DNA of 38,518 nt from a virus: IMG/VR virus record IMGVR_UViG_3300032516_000073, positions 1 through 38,518 of that record; one strand, 5' to 3'. Of the stretch, positions 38,402-38,518 are shown in pieces. The position numbers and the translations under genes were made by a program. The notes under the pieces are model-generated. The model made no database searches, had not been told where the DNA came from, and saw nothing but the letters and a program-made list of their open reading frames with translations. Every line of letters starts with the position of its first letter. Positions within the stretch are counted from its first letter, which is position 1.

Positions 38402-38518
38402 GAAAAGATGTAATCATTAAGCGAGTATTGAAGAAATATAAAAAAAGACGGCGTTTTAGGCGTTTACAAGGTATTTTGTATCCCGAAAGTTTCCGCGGCA
38501 AGTTCTCTCTGACAGGTG
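38402..38518. other. Right-edge non-coding stretch
   Basis: About 117 bases upstream of the late promoter. I see no convincing gene. Near position 38440 on the minus strand there is a T-rich run (CTTTTTTTATATTT) preceded by AACGCC direct repeats, but no matching stem, so a terminator for an upstream gene is not shown. Confidence 0.5.

Noticed and set aside
1-38518. tRNA genes, integrase, attachment sites and insertion sequences
   Set aside because: Looked for by eye and not seen. Tyrosine and serine recombinase motifs, DDE transposase patterns and tRNA cloverleaf features were not recognised, though a tRNA scan was not possible here.

Overview
The window looks like most of the genome of a tailed double-stranded DNA phage or prophage (Caudoviricetes). 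Essentially every gene lies on the minus strand, with ATGA or TAATG junctions, short overlaps and AGGAG-type ribosome binding sites, so the map reads right to left. The combination of a 603-residue portal, a short adaptor, a large propeller-like hub protein, no recognisable tape measure and several large internal or ejection proteins suggests a podovirus-like particle. I saw no integrase, DNA polymerase, RNA polymerase, classical lysozyme, tRNA or CRISPR array.

Layout in transcription order. A near-consensus promoter (38374-38401) precedes a head block (36.1-38.4 kb small and large terminase; 32-36 kb portal, scaffold-like protein and decoration-like protein; gpT-like major capsid protein at 31032-31928). 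Next comes an unusual accessory block at 22.0-30.5 kb. It holds a TMTC-like multi-span membrane protein with TPR-like sequence, four proteins with Sec signal peptides (two fibre-like proteins with VGIGT repeats, a LamG lectin and a PEP-CTERM protein), a HiPIP-like four-cysteine protein, a coiled-coil membrane protein and a complete HD-GYP domain protein. A probable lysis block follows at 20.1-21.4 kb: a holin-like protein with a -1 frameshift-type junction and an HExxH metallopeptidase. The tail block runs from 13.5 to 20.2 kb (adaptor, 1152-residue hub with collar-like HxH motifs, repeat adhesin). The ejection block runs from 3.1 to 13.1 kb and ends in a 2369-residue polyvalent protein carrying an HExxH motif and a SLOG/DUF2493 nucleotide-binding domain.

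A perfect TTGACA-N16-TATAAT promoter overlapped by a dyad (3038-3071) then starts a leftward early operon: a short protein, a replisome-organizer-like protein with a 5-bp microsatellite, and several small proteins. The last of these runs off the left edge.

The most unusual theme is a cell-envelope programme inside the late operon: a putative glycosyltransferase, exported lectin and fibre proteins, a PEP-CTERM sorting signal and a cyclic-di-GMP phosphodiesterase. The PEP-CTERM tail implies a diderm host with an exosortase system. The exact host cannot be read from the window.
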